A stretch of DNA of 64,000 nt from Candidatus Poribacteria bacterium (lineage in GTDB: Bacteria > Poribacteria > WGA-4E > GCA-2687025): positions 186,001-250,000 of the forward strand of contig JAPPNK010000026.1 in the NCBI GenBank assembly GCA_028818695.1, given 5' to 3'. The notes under the pieces are model-generated. The model searched no databases, was not told the origin of the DNA, and worked only from the letters and a program-made list of their open reading frames with translations. The position numbers were made by a program, and so were the translations under genes. Numbering within the stretch: position 1 is the first letter of the stretch; every line of letters starts with the position of its first letter. This document shows, one piece after another, positions 53,209 through 61,661 of this stretch.

Positions 53209-54594
53209 TCATGGTCTCCCTAACTTTTCCGACACAAGCCCAACGACGACCAAGAAAAATAGAAAGAGATAGACAGCGATCACCAGCGCGCCGATTCCCC
53301 ATACGATCGTCACGGCGAGCAGCAATCCAATGGTCAGCCAAGCGGTTTTCTTGATCCATGGCATTCGCAGCGGCCTTGACGCCGGTCTCTCCGCCAGCTC
53401 CGTTTCCGGAAAATGCAATTCAAGCAGCTCAAGCGCGGTGAAATCTTGATGCGCATACCAGAAATCCGCCTCTTTCTCCTTCAGCGCCTTCGCGATCTTC
53501 TGATACCTGCGCGCGATTTGACGATCAGCCCACCGCAGATCATACAGCTCTGTGAAGATGCGCGCTCTTGATCTTGCGGCGGTTTGCGTCACTGGAGAAG
53601 CGCTTTGAAACGGCTCTAGATCAAGAGACTGCGACACGAGCAACTCTTTAGCGGTGAAATTTTGATGCGCATGCCAGAACGCGGCGTCCTTTTTCTTAAG
53701 GCTGAAAGCAAACCTGTAGAGCGGACCCAAATAGTACGGGCTTTTCTTCCCCAAATAGCGCGGAGTTTTCTTCAGATTGCGCATCTCTGCGACAAAGCGG
53801 ACGCGCGCCTTGGAGGCGGCGCGCGTCTCTTCCGTATCGCCCGCAAACGGCGCGAGATTCTCCTCCAGCGACACGAGCAATTCTTCGGCGGTGAAATCGC
53901 GATGCGCATGCCAAAACTCCGCGCCCTTGCGCTCAAGCTCTGTCAAGCGATCTGCCGGCAGCGGCTCCAGATCGTCCATCAGACGCGCATACGCTCCCGC
54001 CGCTTTATGCTCAATCGGGCTGACGACATCAAACGGGACAAGGTCCGCAGGTCTCCGCTCCAGCGCATGCGTTTCATACAACCGCTCCGCTGTATAATCC
54101 TGAACCTTTAACCAGAACTCCGCCTCCTGTTTCGCTAAACTGGAGAGGATCGCGCGGCGGCGCCAAGGGGAAAGCGGCTGACCCTGAACCGCGGGCAGAG
54201 ACGCCATCTCATGCAGCTCGGTCATGAGCCGTATGCGTATGGCGGACGCGGCGTCGGCGTTTGGCGAAGCCTCTTCAAACGGCTCCAGACCCAGCTCCAT
54301 GGAGACCAGCAGCTCAAGCGGCGAAAACGTCTGATGCGCGAGCCAGAACCCCAGCCCTTTCCGTTTGAGGTCGGACGCGACGCGCCGATACCTGACCGGA
54401 TAACCGGCTTGCAGCTTCTGAACCGCTTCAAGACGCGCTTTCGCCGCCTTCTCGATGAAGGGCGAATCGCCGCCAAGCGGGGCAAGACCGAACCGCCGCT
54501 CCGCCTTTGCGAGGCGCGCCTTCTCCAGCGCCGCGCGCGCCTCCAGCGGCATCTTCTCCAGATCGCGCAACAGCTCGCGGTCGTCTAACTTCAT
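53209..54594 (-). CDS. FWxAH-repeat protein with C-terminal membrane helices, unknown
   Basis: A 461-residue protein of no family I know. It contains five units spaced 60-115 residues apart with the core (E/K)xxxFWxAHQxFTxxELL: GFWLAHQTFSPLELL, EFWLKVQDYTAERLY, EFWHAHRDFTAEELL, AFWHAHQNFTAKELL and DFWYAHQDFTALELL. After the core, several units continue LVSxxxxLxPF and a helix with ARxRxxxExxxL. The C-terminus has two hydrophobic helices (TAWLTIGLLLAVTIVWGIGAL and VIAVYLFLFFLVVVGLV), so the repeats are membrane-tethered, probably cytoplasmic. There is no signal peptide. Confidence 0.75.
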   Translation of the reverse strand: MKLDDRELLRDLEKMPLEARAALEKARLAKAERRFGLAPLGGDSPFIEKAAKARLEAVQKLQAGYPVRYRRVASDLKRKGLGFWLAHQTFSPLELLVSMELGLEPFEEASPNADAASAIRIRLMTELHEMASLPAVQGQPLSPWRRRAILSSLAKQEAEFWLKVQDYTAERLYETHALERRPADLVPFDVVSPIEHKAAGAYARLMDDLEPLPADRLTELERKGAEFWHAHRDFTAEELLVSLEENLAPFAGDTEETRAASKARVRFVAEMRNLKKTPRYLGKKSPYYLGPLYRFAFSLKKKDAAFWHAHQNFTAKELLVSQSLDLEPFQSASPVTQTAARSRARIFTELYDLRWADRQIARRYQKIAKALKEKEADFWYAHQDFTALELLELHFPETELAERPASRPLRMPWIKKTAWLTIGLLLAVTIVWGIGALVIAVYLFLFFLVVVGLVSEKLGRP

Positions 54595-54656
54595 ACGCTC
54601 ATATGTCCGCTTTTCGATCTGACGCCGCCGTTCTCCACAACCCGCCTGTCAGACGC

Positions 54657-55688
54657 TCAAGCATGCCGAACGCCCATCTTGACGCTCCGCCGCGGCTCCT
54701 CATCAATCTGGCGGTACGCCTCCGCCGCTTCCTCCATCGGCACGATCGGATGGAGCAGCCCGTCCACCTTCAGCTGTCCGCTCGCCAGCAGATGAAACGC
54801 CGTTTCGTCAATGCGCCTTGGGTTCCAGAGCGGGTGATCGCGCATCGGCTCGCTTCGGTCGCGGCTTGAAACGACGTTCAGGCGGTTGCGGTGCCATTCG
54901 CCCTCAAGAGCCAGCGCGGAGGCGTCGCCGATGTAGTACGCCGAGGAGACGACCGCCGCGCCGTACCCAGCCGCGCGTATCGCGTCGTTGAGCGCAGCGT
55001 AACTTCCGCTCGTTTCAAGGCACGCATCCGCCCCGACGTTGTTGGACCCTCTCTTGACCGCCAAGCCGACGTCGGTTTCAAGCGGATCCAGCGCCTCGTC
55101 CGCGCCCAGGTCGAGAGCGCGCTGCCGGCGAATCGGTATCGGGTCGCTTGTCCATACCCATCTCGCCCCCTGCAGACGCGCGATCTGCGCCGCCATCTGC
55201 CCGATGGCGCCCAGCCCAAGCACGAGCGCCCTGTCGCCGACGCGCAGGCGGCTCTCCCGCACCGCGCCCAGAGCCACCCCGGCAGGGTCCGCAAAGAGCG
55301 CCGCCTCATACGGCATTCCCGCCGGCAGCCGTTTCAGTCTGTTTTCGTTCACGGCGTGCGTCTGGCGTATCGGCAGATGGGCGAAAACGATGTCGCCGAC
55401 CTTGAAGCGGCGCGCCTCCGCTCCTGTCTCCGTCACCTCTCCGACCGCCATGTTTCCAAGCCGCATCGGAAAGCGGGGCGGGCGCGGCTGACCCGTATGG
55501 AGCCGCATCCCTCCGTCAAACGGCGCCGAGTCGTCCATCGTGTCGGCGCGGTAGGCGCGCAGTTCCGTCCCGTGCTTGGGCGCCGAGAGCAGACTCTTCA
55601 CCCGAACCTCGTTTGGCTGAAGCGGCTGTTCCTCATACTCGCGCAGCTGCGGCGTTCGAGGCGCCGTTGCGATCAGTTCCCAAGGCAT
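54657..55688 (-). CDS. MDR-family (zinc-type) alcohol dehydrogenase-like protein
   Basis: A 343-residue medium-chain dehydrogenase/reductase. The N-terminal GroES-like domain (QPNEVRVKSLLSAPKHGTEL, GNMAVGEVTETGAEARRFKVGD) is followed by a Rossmann fold (RALVLGLGAIGQMAAQIAR). The catalytic-zinc cysteine and the four structural cysteines of classical enzymes are absent, so it may act without zinc. It resembles the bacteriochlorophyllide/threonine-dehydrogenase-like MDR group common in Poribacteria-type genomes; the substrate is unknown. Confidence 0.85.
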   Translation of the reverse strand: MPWELIATAPRTPQLREYEEQPLQPNEVRVKSLLSAPKHGTELRAYRADTMDDSAPFDGGMRLHTGQPRPPRFPMRLGNMAVGEVTETGAEARRFKVGDIVFAHLPIRQTHAVNENRLKRLPAGMPYEAALFADPAGVALGAVRESRLRVGDRALVLGLGAIGQMAAQIARLQGARWVWTSDPIPIRRQRALDLGADEALDPLETDVGLAVKRGSNNVGADACLETSGSYAALNDAIRAAGYGAAVVSSAYYIGDASALALEGEWHRNRLNVVSSRDRSEPMRDHPLWNPRRIDETAFHLLASGQLKVDGLLHPIVPMEEAAEAYRQIDEEPRRSVKMGVRHA

Positions 55689-55699
55689 GTTCGTTTCCT

Positions 55700-56176
55700 T
55701 TATCTGCCCGTTTTGAGTTTCGCCCAGGCGGTTGCCAGCTTCTGTCTCGGACGAACATCCATCGGCTCGTCTGTGATGCGGAAGGTCTCTGCCGATACGG
55801 TTCCATGTTCAAAGGTTTCAAAATGGGCGGCGTATTTGCCCGATTCGGTCTGAACGCGCAGCGCTTCGGGGTCGGGCGCCTCCTCATGTTTCTGTAGATA
55901 GACGCGCTGATCCCATTCCCATTGTTTCGATTCGTCAGGCGCCAGAACTCCGATTGCCAGAAGGACAACGACAGGGAGCTCGCGTACAAGCTCCTCTTTT
56001 CCGTTCTCCAGCTGCCGCCAGACGGTCGGATAATTGCTGATGGAGCTCCATGAGAGGTTGACGTTCGAGCGGTTTGTCAAGGTGAACGCGACAGGTTCGC
56101 CCAGCTTGTAGACGTCTTTGTCGGTTTCAAGCGTCGGATTGGCGGCGATGATGAGCGTTAAAAGTAAAGCGGTCAT
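55700..56176 (-). CDS. Exported BsuPI-like protein with WAxLK tail
   Basis: A 158-residue protein. A short signal-like start (MTALLLTLIIAA) precedes ETDKDVYKLGEPVAFTLTN, a typical opening of immunoglobulin-like intracellular proteinase inhibitor (BsuPI) folds. The sheet continues through QWEWDQRVYLQ and GKYAAHFETFEHGTVSAETF. It ends KLATAWAKLKTGR, the same tail as the LamG proteins. It is 11 bases downstream (in minus orientation upstream of the MDR gene), so it is probably in one transcript with it. Confidence 0.72.
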   Translation of the reverse strand: MTALLLTLIIAANPTLETDKDVYKLGEPVAFTLTNRSNVNLSWSSISNYPTVWRQLENGKEELVRELPVVVLLAIGVLAPDESKQWEWDQRVYLQKHEEAPDPEALRVQTESGKYAAHFETFEHGTVSAETFRITDEPMDVRPRQKLATAWAKLKTGR

Positions 56177-56234
56177 GGCAAAGATTCCCGATTATAATGT
56201 ATGTTAGATTATACTTTGAAATGGGAGACAGGAC

Positions 56235-56654
56235 ATGTCGGAAGTGAACGTTGAGGGCATGGCGGCCGTCTTTCTGGTGAGCGATGTGCGCCGCTCGGCG
56301 GAGTATTACCGCGACTCTCTCGGCTTTTCGTTTGAACGGTACTGGGGCGGCGATCCGCCTGCGTTCTGCATTGTGCGGCGCGGCGCAAGCGGCGTCATGC
56401 TCGCGCGTCATGCGCATGAAGGAGGCGAAGCCGACGTCAACCCAAACGGAAAAACGACCGGATACGGCGACGACAGCGACGCCTACATCTGGGTGAGCAA
56501 CGCGGACGCGCTCGCCGCCGAAGTGAAAGCGAACGGAGCCGTCGTTTCCAGAGACCTGCACAGTACCTTCTACGATATGCGCGAATTTTCTGTGAAAGAC
56601 CCTGACGGGTACCGCATCTGCTTCGGCAGCCCGATTGAGCGCGCCGTGAAATGA
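56235..56654 (+). CDS. Glyoxalase/bleomycin-resistance (VOC) fold protein, copy 1
   Basis: A 139-residue single VOC-module pair: VEGMAAVFLVSDVRRSAEYY RDSLGF in the first beta-alpha-beta-beta-beta unit and DAYIWVSNADALAAEVKANG with KDPDGYRICFGSPIE in the second. Members are metal-dependent lyases or dioxygenases, or resistance proteins; the activity is not predictable. GGGAGACAGG precedes the ATG, and TATAAT is seen near 56190. Confidence 0.88.
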   Translation: MSEVNVEGMAAVFLVSDVRRSAEYYRDSLGFSFERYWGGDPPAFCIVRRGASGVMLARHAHEGGEADVNPNGKTTGYGDDSDAYIWVSNADALAAEVKANGAVVSRDLHSTFYDMREFSVKDPDGYRICFGSPIERAVK

Positions 56655-56767
56655 GCGGCGGCGTCCGTATTTCAGATTCCTTTCGTCCCAATGGGCGGAA
56701 CGGGAGGCGGCAAATCTTCGTCTATATGTTACAATGAACGAGACCATACATGAACGGGAGAAAAAAG

Positions 56768-57187
56768 ATGCATGAGGCGAATGTGGAAGGGATGGCGGCC
56801 GTCTTTCTGGTGAGCGATGTGCGCCGTTCGGCGGAGTATTACCGCGACTCTCTCGGCTTTTCGTTTGAACGGTACTGGGGCGGCGACCCGCCTTCGTTCT
56901 GCATTGTGCGGCGCGGAGTGAGCGGCGTCATGCTCGTGCGTCATGCGCACGGGGACGGCAAAGCCGACGTCAACACCAACGGAGAAGCGACCGGACACGG
57001 CGACGACTGGGACGCCTACATCTGGGTGAGCGACGCGGACGCGCTCGCCGCCGAAGTGAAAGCGAACGGAGCCGTCGTCTCCAGAGACCTGGACAACACA
57101 TTCTACGATATGCGCGAATTCGTCGTGAAGGACCCAGACGGGTACCACATCTGCTTCGGCAGCCCGATTGAGCGCGAACGCGCTTAG
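56768..57187 (+). CDS. Glyoxalase/bleomycin-resistance (VOC) fold protein, copy 2
   Basis: A 139-residue paralogue of the preceding gene, with the same length and about 85 percent identity by eye. Differences cluster in residues 50-75 (SVMLVRHAHGDGKADVNTN against the first copy's LARHAHEGGEADVNPN) and the tail. ATG 56768 is placed by homology and by CGGGAG 7 bases upstream; the earlier ATG at 56750 is not needed. A recent tandem duplication. Confidence 0.88.
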   Translation: MHEANVEGMAAVFLVSDVRRSAEYYRDSLGFSFERYWGGDPPSFCIVRRGVSGVMLVRHAHGDGKADVNTNGEATGHGDDWDAYIWVSDADALAAEVKANGAVVSRDLDNTFYDMREFVVKDPDGYHICFGSPIERERA

Positions 57188-57193
57188 ACCGCG

Positions 57194-58276
57194 TTATGAA
57201 ATGAGCGGCAGCGTCCGTTTCCGCTCGGCGCTCTGGACAGCCGTGTCGACGATCTGCTGACCGATGCGGCAGATCGTCGGCGACAGCGGCCCGTCCACCT
57301 CAACGCCCTCTTCCAAGCAATGGATCAGGTACTGAACCGGATTCTGATGCGGCGGCTCAAGCTGATCCGCCGGCAGCGCGACGCCCTCCGGACGCTCGCG
57401 CGTCTGCAGCCGAACCGTCGTTTCGTAGTCGTAATTGCTGACGGTTCCTTCCGTTCCTTTCAACACAAACCCGCACTTCGGCTGCGGCTGATGCGTCCAA
57501 GGGTCGGTGAAAGTTCCCCAGCGCGTCTCAAACTTCGACAAGCCGAACGCATATCTGCATACGACGACGCTATGCTCGTCCACCTCCAAGCCTTCCGGTT
57601 CGTCCACGACGGCGGTCACCTCCAGCGGCGAGGCTCCGTTCAGATACCAGGTTCCGAGCGTCGCGCCGTAGCCGAGATAATCCAGCAGCGAGCCGCCCCC
57701 CGCCGACTTTTGATAAAACCAGCTCTTCGACTTCTGCTCCGCTCGAAACTGCTCGTCCGTCTCGATCTTGTCCTCCACATGGTAGAGCGGGCCGCGGTTG
57801 CCGTCGTAATAGTGGACCTCTTCGACCTCTCCCAGAACGCCCTCGTCCACAAGCCGCTTCGCCGTCACATGCGGCGGATACCAGCGCAGCGGCCAGTTGA
57901 TCGCAAGCGTCTTCCCTGACGCGCGCGCCGCAGCCGTCATCCGATCCGCCTCGGCGAGCGACGCGGCAAACGGCTTTTCCATCAGAATATGAACCCCGTA
58001 AGGGGCGACGCGCTCCGTCCACTCCCCATGATGAGCCGTCGCGGGACAGAGAATGACGATATCGGGCTGCGTTTTCTCGATGCATTCGCGGTAGTCGGTG
58101 AAGACCTGATTCTCTTTCAGGTTGAAGTTGCGCGCCGCCGATTCCATCCGTTCAGGCTGCTCGTCGCACACGCCCGCAATCTCAACGCGCGGATGCTCCC
58201 ACGCCATCCGAAGATTGTCCCCCATATGCATATGGTCAAAGTTGATCCCGGCGATGCGCCATATTTTGTCCGACAT
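57194..58276 (-). CDS. Gfo/Idh/MocA family oxidoreductase
   Basis: A 360-residue protein with an N-terminal Rossmann domain (AGINFDHMHMGDNLRMAWEHP, then VEIAGVCDEQPERM), the EKPFAASLAEADRM lysine motif and a C-terminal sheet domain (SKSWFYQKSAGGGSLLDYLGYG). GGAGCGGATC lies before the ATG. The first glycine motif is replaced by AGINFDHMH, as in a subset of putative sugar dehydrogenases of this family. Substrate unknown. It converges with the VOC gene, 6 bases apart. Confidence 0.87.
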   Translation of the reverse strand: MSDKIWRIAGINFDHMHMGDNLRMAWEHPRVEIAGVCDEQPERMESAARNFNLKENQVFTDYRECIEKTQPDIVILCPATAHHGEWTERVAPYGVHILMEKPFAASLAEADRMTAAARASGKTLAINWPLRWYPPHVTAKRLVDEGVLGEVEEVHYYDGNRGPLYHVEDKIETDEQFRAEQKSKSWFYQKSAGGGSLLDYLGYGATLGTWYLNGASPLEVTAVVDEPEGLEVDEHSVVVCRYAFGLSKFETRWGTFTDPWTHQPQPKCGFVLKGTEGTVSNYDYETTVRLQTRERPEGVALPADQLEPPHQNPVQYLIHCLEEGVEVDGPLSPTICRIGQQIVDTAVQSAERKRTLPLIS

Positions 58277-58322
58277 GATCCGCTCCGTTTTTGTTTAAAT
58301 CGTTGCGCCGCGCATGCGCAGT

Positions 58323-59561
58323 TTACCTGTTCACAACGTCTTTTTCAAACAGGTCAAGCGTTCCGCGCTTCATGATCTCGTCCATGACGACCGTCGCATA
58401 GCTGCCGCTGGGCAGTCTAAAAGCGCAGACGACGGCGTCCTCCTCCTGCCATGCGTTCGCCTCCATCACCGGGACGCGCAGCGGGCGCCTCGCTCCGTTC
58501 ACCGCCGCAAACGCCGCCTGCATAGCGCTCGGCTCAACTCCCTGTTCCTGTAAGACGCGGTCTTCCATGCGCCTCGGCTCTCCTGTCGGCTGAAGCATCT
58601 TGACGCCGAAGAGCGGTCCTGTCGGGCTGATTTCAAAATCATCGGCGCGGGGCTGCTCCTTCTCGGCGTCCGTCGCCAGAAAACATGCCCCGCCCCGATG
58701 CTTATAGGCGATGTCGCCCTCTAGCAGCGTTCCGAGGTTCGGCATGCGCATGTTCAAAACGCGGTTGAACAACCATGACTGATACGCTGAGACGAAGATG
58801 CGCCGTATGCGGTAAGAGATTTGCCGCAGCGCATGTTTTGGGGTGAGTCGGCGCAGAAGTCCGCCGAGAACGCGCCGTTCGTTGCGCCGTTCCGGCAGGG
58901 GGAACCGCTTGCGCGCCGCGTCGTAGTCGCCGTTTTCATACGCTGTTCGGGCGTCAACGATCCAGGGCGGCTCATCCGGCTGCGGGCGGCCGAGATACTC
59001 GTCCAGCGCCTCCTGCCAGTTTTCAAGCAGTATCGACCTGCCGATCCGATGGCCGTTGCGCCTGCCGCTGAACCGCTGCATGCCGTAGAAGTTTGGGGCG
59101 CCCGTCTGCGAAAGCCGTTCCAAAACCTGCCGCGCCGACTCCAGCGCATGCGGCTCCCCGCCCCGAAGCCGTATCGTGAAACGGTTGCCGGCGAGATGTC
59201 CGACGCGCAGCTTGTTCGTGTGAAGCCGCGCGTTGAGGATCTCAACGTTCTTGATGCGGGCGTTGAGCGCCTCTTCAACCGGCAGGCGTTCGATGGAGAA
59301 CCGCTGCGTCGCCACCGCCTGGGCGTCTTTCATGCCGGCGTAGCCGATGTCGCGCGGGTTGACGCCGAAATACTGCCCAAGGCGAACCGCCGCCTCGGCG
59401 GTGGGAATGCCGCGCTTTTGAACGTCTAGATAGGTGTGGACGCCTTCGCCCCTCGGCTCATAGAGCGGAATCTCGTCGACCAAAAAATCGTCGGCGGTCT
59501 GTTTGATCTGTCCGCCGGCGCCGGGGATCTCATGCGTGATGTAGAGGCTGCGTCCGTTCAT
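58323..59561 (-). CDS. truD: tRNA pseudouridine(13) synthase TruD
   Basis: A 412-residue pseudouridine synthase. It has KQTADDFLVDEIPLYEPRGEG, the catalytic GYAGMKDAQAVATQRFSI (Asp in KDAxAxTxQ), NFYGMQRFSGRRNGHRIGR and the insertion domain. TruD modifies U13 of tRNA-Glu. Length is somewhat above E. coli TruD and close to archaeal/eukaryotic-like forms. It is transcribed divergently from the DUF1080 gene. Confidence 0.94.
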   Translation of the reverse strand: MNGRSLYITHEIPGAGGQIKQTADDFLVDEIPLYEPRGEGVHTYLDVQKRGIPTAEAAVRLGQYFGVNPRDIGYAGMKDAQAVATQRFSIERLPVEEALNARIKNVEILNARLHTNKLRVGHLAGNRFTIRLRGGEPHALESARQVLERLSQTGAPNFYGMQRFSGRRNGHRIGRSILLENWQEALDEYLGRPQPDEPPWIVDARTAYENGDYDAARKRFPLPERRNERRVLGGLLRRLTPKHALRQISYRIRRIFVSAYQSWLFNRVLNMRMPNLGTLLEGDIAYKHRGGACFLATDAEKEQPRADDFEISPTGPLFGVKMLQPTGEPRRMEDRVLQEQGVEPSAMQAAFAAVNGARRPLRVPVMEANAWQEEDAVVCAFRLPSGSYATVVMDEIMKRGTLDLFEKDVVNR

Positions 59562-59638
59562 CGTTTTCCCATGCTTGCCATGAATGAAATAAAGTGTATC
59601 ATGGGCAGCGTTCTATCGAGAGCCTATTGGAGAAAAAC

Positions 59639-60364
59639 ATGGCGAATGTAGGATACAGCGACACGCCCGAACTTCCCGAAAGCAACTGGAAGGTGCATGA
59701 CGGAGCGCGCCCGCAGCCGCGGGTTGTGACGCCCGGCGCGACCGCCGCCGACCCGCCCTCCGACGCGGTCGTCCTGTTTGACGGGAGCGATCTTTCCAAA
59801 TGGCAGGGGCGCGGCGGCGACGCGCAATGGAAGGTCGAAAACGGGTATATGGAGGTCGTGCGCGGAACAGGCGACATCCAGACGCGCGGTCAGTTCGGCG
59901 ACATTCAACTCCACCTCGAATTCGCATGCCCAGCCGAGGTGAAAGGCGACAGCCAAGGGCGCGGCAACAGCGGCGTCTTTCTCGGCGGACGGTACGAGGT
60001 GCAGGTGCTGGACGGGTACGACAACCCGACCTACGCCGACGGCACAACCGGCGCCGTCTACGGGCAGTACCCGCCGCTTGTGAACGCGAATCGGAAGCCC
60101 GGCGAGTGGCAAACCTACGAGATCGTCTTCACGGGACCGCGCTGGGACGGCGAGCGGCTTGTCCGTCCAGCGCACATCACCGTTCTGTTCAACGGCGTTC
60201 TTGTGCAAAACCATGCCGCGGCGCACGGACCGACAGGACACCGCAACTTAGCCAACTACAACAACCCGCACCCCGCCGAGGGTCCGCTTCGTCTGCAAGA
60301 CCATGGGGACCCTGTGCGGTTCCGCAACATCTGGATACGGGAGCTGCGCGGATACGACGAGTAA
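59639..60364 (+). CDS. DUF1080 (3-keto-disaccharide hydrolase-like) protein
   Basis: A 241-residue beta-jelly-roll protein: DAVVLFDGSDLSKWQGRGGD, KVENGYMEV, HLEFACP, GRGNSGVFLGGRYEVQVLDG and PVRFRNIWIREL are the DUF1080 landmarks. Some members hydrolyse 3-keto-glycosides produced by Gfo/Idh/MocA enzymes, and two such oxidoreductases are in this window. No signal peptide is seen. ATG 59639 follows TTGGAG by 6 bases. Confidence 0.9.
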   Translation: MANVGYSDTPELPESNWKVHDGARPQPRVVTPGATAADPPSDAVVLFDGSDLSKWQGRGGDAQWKVENGYMEVVRGTGDIQTRGQFGDIQLHLEFACPAEVKGDSQGRGNSGVFLGGRYEVQVLDGYDNPTYADGTTGAVYGQYPPLVNANRKPGEWQTYEIVFTGPRWDGERLVRPAHITVLFNGVLVQNHAAAHGPTGHRNLANYNNPHPAEGPLRLQDHGDPVRFRNIWIRELRGYDE

Positions 60365-60417
60365 AGACGGCGACAGCGCCCTCTTCAAACCTGCGGCGCG
60401 AAGAGGGCGCGCCGCTT

Positions 60418-60921
60418 TCAATCGAAACCGATCTTCTCCAGCGCCCTCTCTATGAAACCTTCTTTTGGCGGGGAAGCTTCTATGGAGCCTGTCGGTATGC
60501 CGAGAATCTTCATCAACTTTTCCGGCAACTTGATCTGATTCATATGCGATTCCAGCTCCTCAAGCTCCTCCATTTTGATATGAGCAGGCAGGTTTTCTAA
60601 TGAGAGCTGGTATGAAGCGATGCTCTCTAAAAAGCGCTCCTGTAGCTTTTCAACCCGCTCTCGGCGGGTCAATTTTTCTAGGTTCAGCTCCTTGTTATAC
60701 CGCTTCAATTCCTCGCCGACTGCCGACATCGTTTTTCTGACATGCTCGGCGGCGGAGTTGGAAGGAAATCTGGCTTTGACCTCATCGCCAAACTGGACGA
60801 CCTCGTCCACCGCGGCGTCAAACCGCTGTGTAAAGTAATGGTCGCTGTAAACATAATAAAACGCGCCTAATACCGCCAGGGCTGCGGCAGCCAGAAATGC
60901 GAACATGCCTTTGCGAAGCAT
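60418..60921 (-). CDS. Anchored helical protein, tandem family (1 of 3)
   Basis: A 167-residue protein with an N-terminal anchor (FAFLAAAALAVLGAFYYVY) and a helical exported domain: DEVVQFGDEVKARFPSNS, HVRKTMSAVGEELKRYNKEL, RRERVEKLQERFLESI. AAGGAGGT lies just before the ATG, a strong ribosome site. It is related to the next two genes upstream on the same strand by the pattern (E/D)xxxFGxxxxxRF...YxxEL...LxxRxxRxxxL. Function unknown. Confidence 0.72.
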   Translation of the reverse strand: MLRKGMFAFLAAAALAVLGAFYYVYSDHYFTQRFDAAVDEVVQFGDEVKARFPSNSAAEHVRKTMSAVGEELKRYNKELNLEKLTRRERVEKLQERFLESIASYQLSLENLPAHIKMEELEELESHMNQIKLPEKLMKILGIPTGSIEASPPKEGFIERALEKIGFD

Positions 60922-60942
60922 TGGTACCTCCTTGAAGTCTCC

Positions 60943-61626
60943 TCACCAACTGCTAAGATCGAACTGGACGTCCAGCGTCGCGAACAGCTTGCTCGGCAGG
61001 TTCTCGGAGGCGTATCGGGCGAATTCCATCAGCGACTGCTCCATTTCAGGATTGTTCCGCGCCTCCGCATGATCGATTTCGGGCCGTTCAAGGTCTTGGA
61101 TCGCCCGCTCCAAACGAGTCTTCAACTTCGCATGGCGATCCGAATGCGGCAGATTCTGTCGGCGCAGCTGCGCGTCATACAACGCCAGAGCGTCCGCAGA
61201 CTTGGCGATGTGGTCGCTCACCGTCTCTGCATAGGGAATGTTCTGAAAACGCTCTTTCAGGTTTTTTCCAAAAGCTAGGAATTCGTCAATCCCCTCCGTC
61301 AGCTCCGCCGTGAACGGGTCGGCGCTCTCCGCTTGCGGCGCTTCAGGTTGAACAGGCTCCTCTTCATTTCCGTCTTGCGCTGCCGCCTCGTCTTCTTGAG
61401 AAGCTTCTTCTTGCGCTTCGTTTGGCTGTTCCCGTTGCGCTCTGTCTGTCGTTTCATTCGGGGTTGTCCGCTCGGTCTGTTGTTGCTGAACGCGCGGGCT
61501 TTGCCGCTCTGTCGTCAAGCCGTTTTCAGATTCGTCGTCAGAACCGCCGCCAATGACAAAATACAGAACCGCAAACGCCCCCAATACCGCCGCCGCAACA
61601 ACAACGATCAACGCATTTAGACGCAT
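60943..61626 (-). CDS. Anchored helical protein, tandem family (2 of 3)
   Basis: A 227-residue protein. Residues 5-27 form an anchor, followed by a Gln/Glu/Thr-rich low-complexity linker to residue 100. The helical domain has IDEFLAFGKNLKERFQNIP, KSADALALYDAQLRRQNLP and LKTRLERAIQDL. It ends VQFDLSSW. GAGGAGGCG precedes the ATG. The linker is much longer than in the first family member. Confidence 0.72.
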   Translation of the reverse strand: MRLNALIVVVAAAVLGAFAVLYFVIGGGSDDESENGLTTERQSPRVQQQQTERTTPNETTDRAQREQPNEAQEEASQEDEAAAQDGNEEEPVQPEAPQAESADPFTAELTEGIDEFLAFGKNLKERFQNIPYAETVSDHIAKSADALALYDAQLRRQNLPHSDRHAKLKTRLERAIQDLERPEIDHAEARNNPEMEQSLMEFARYASENLPSKLFATLDVQFDLSSW

Positions 61627-61661
61627 GGACGCCTCCTCAGCGTTTCTTTCATGACTCGCAA

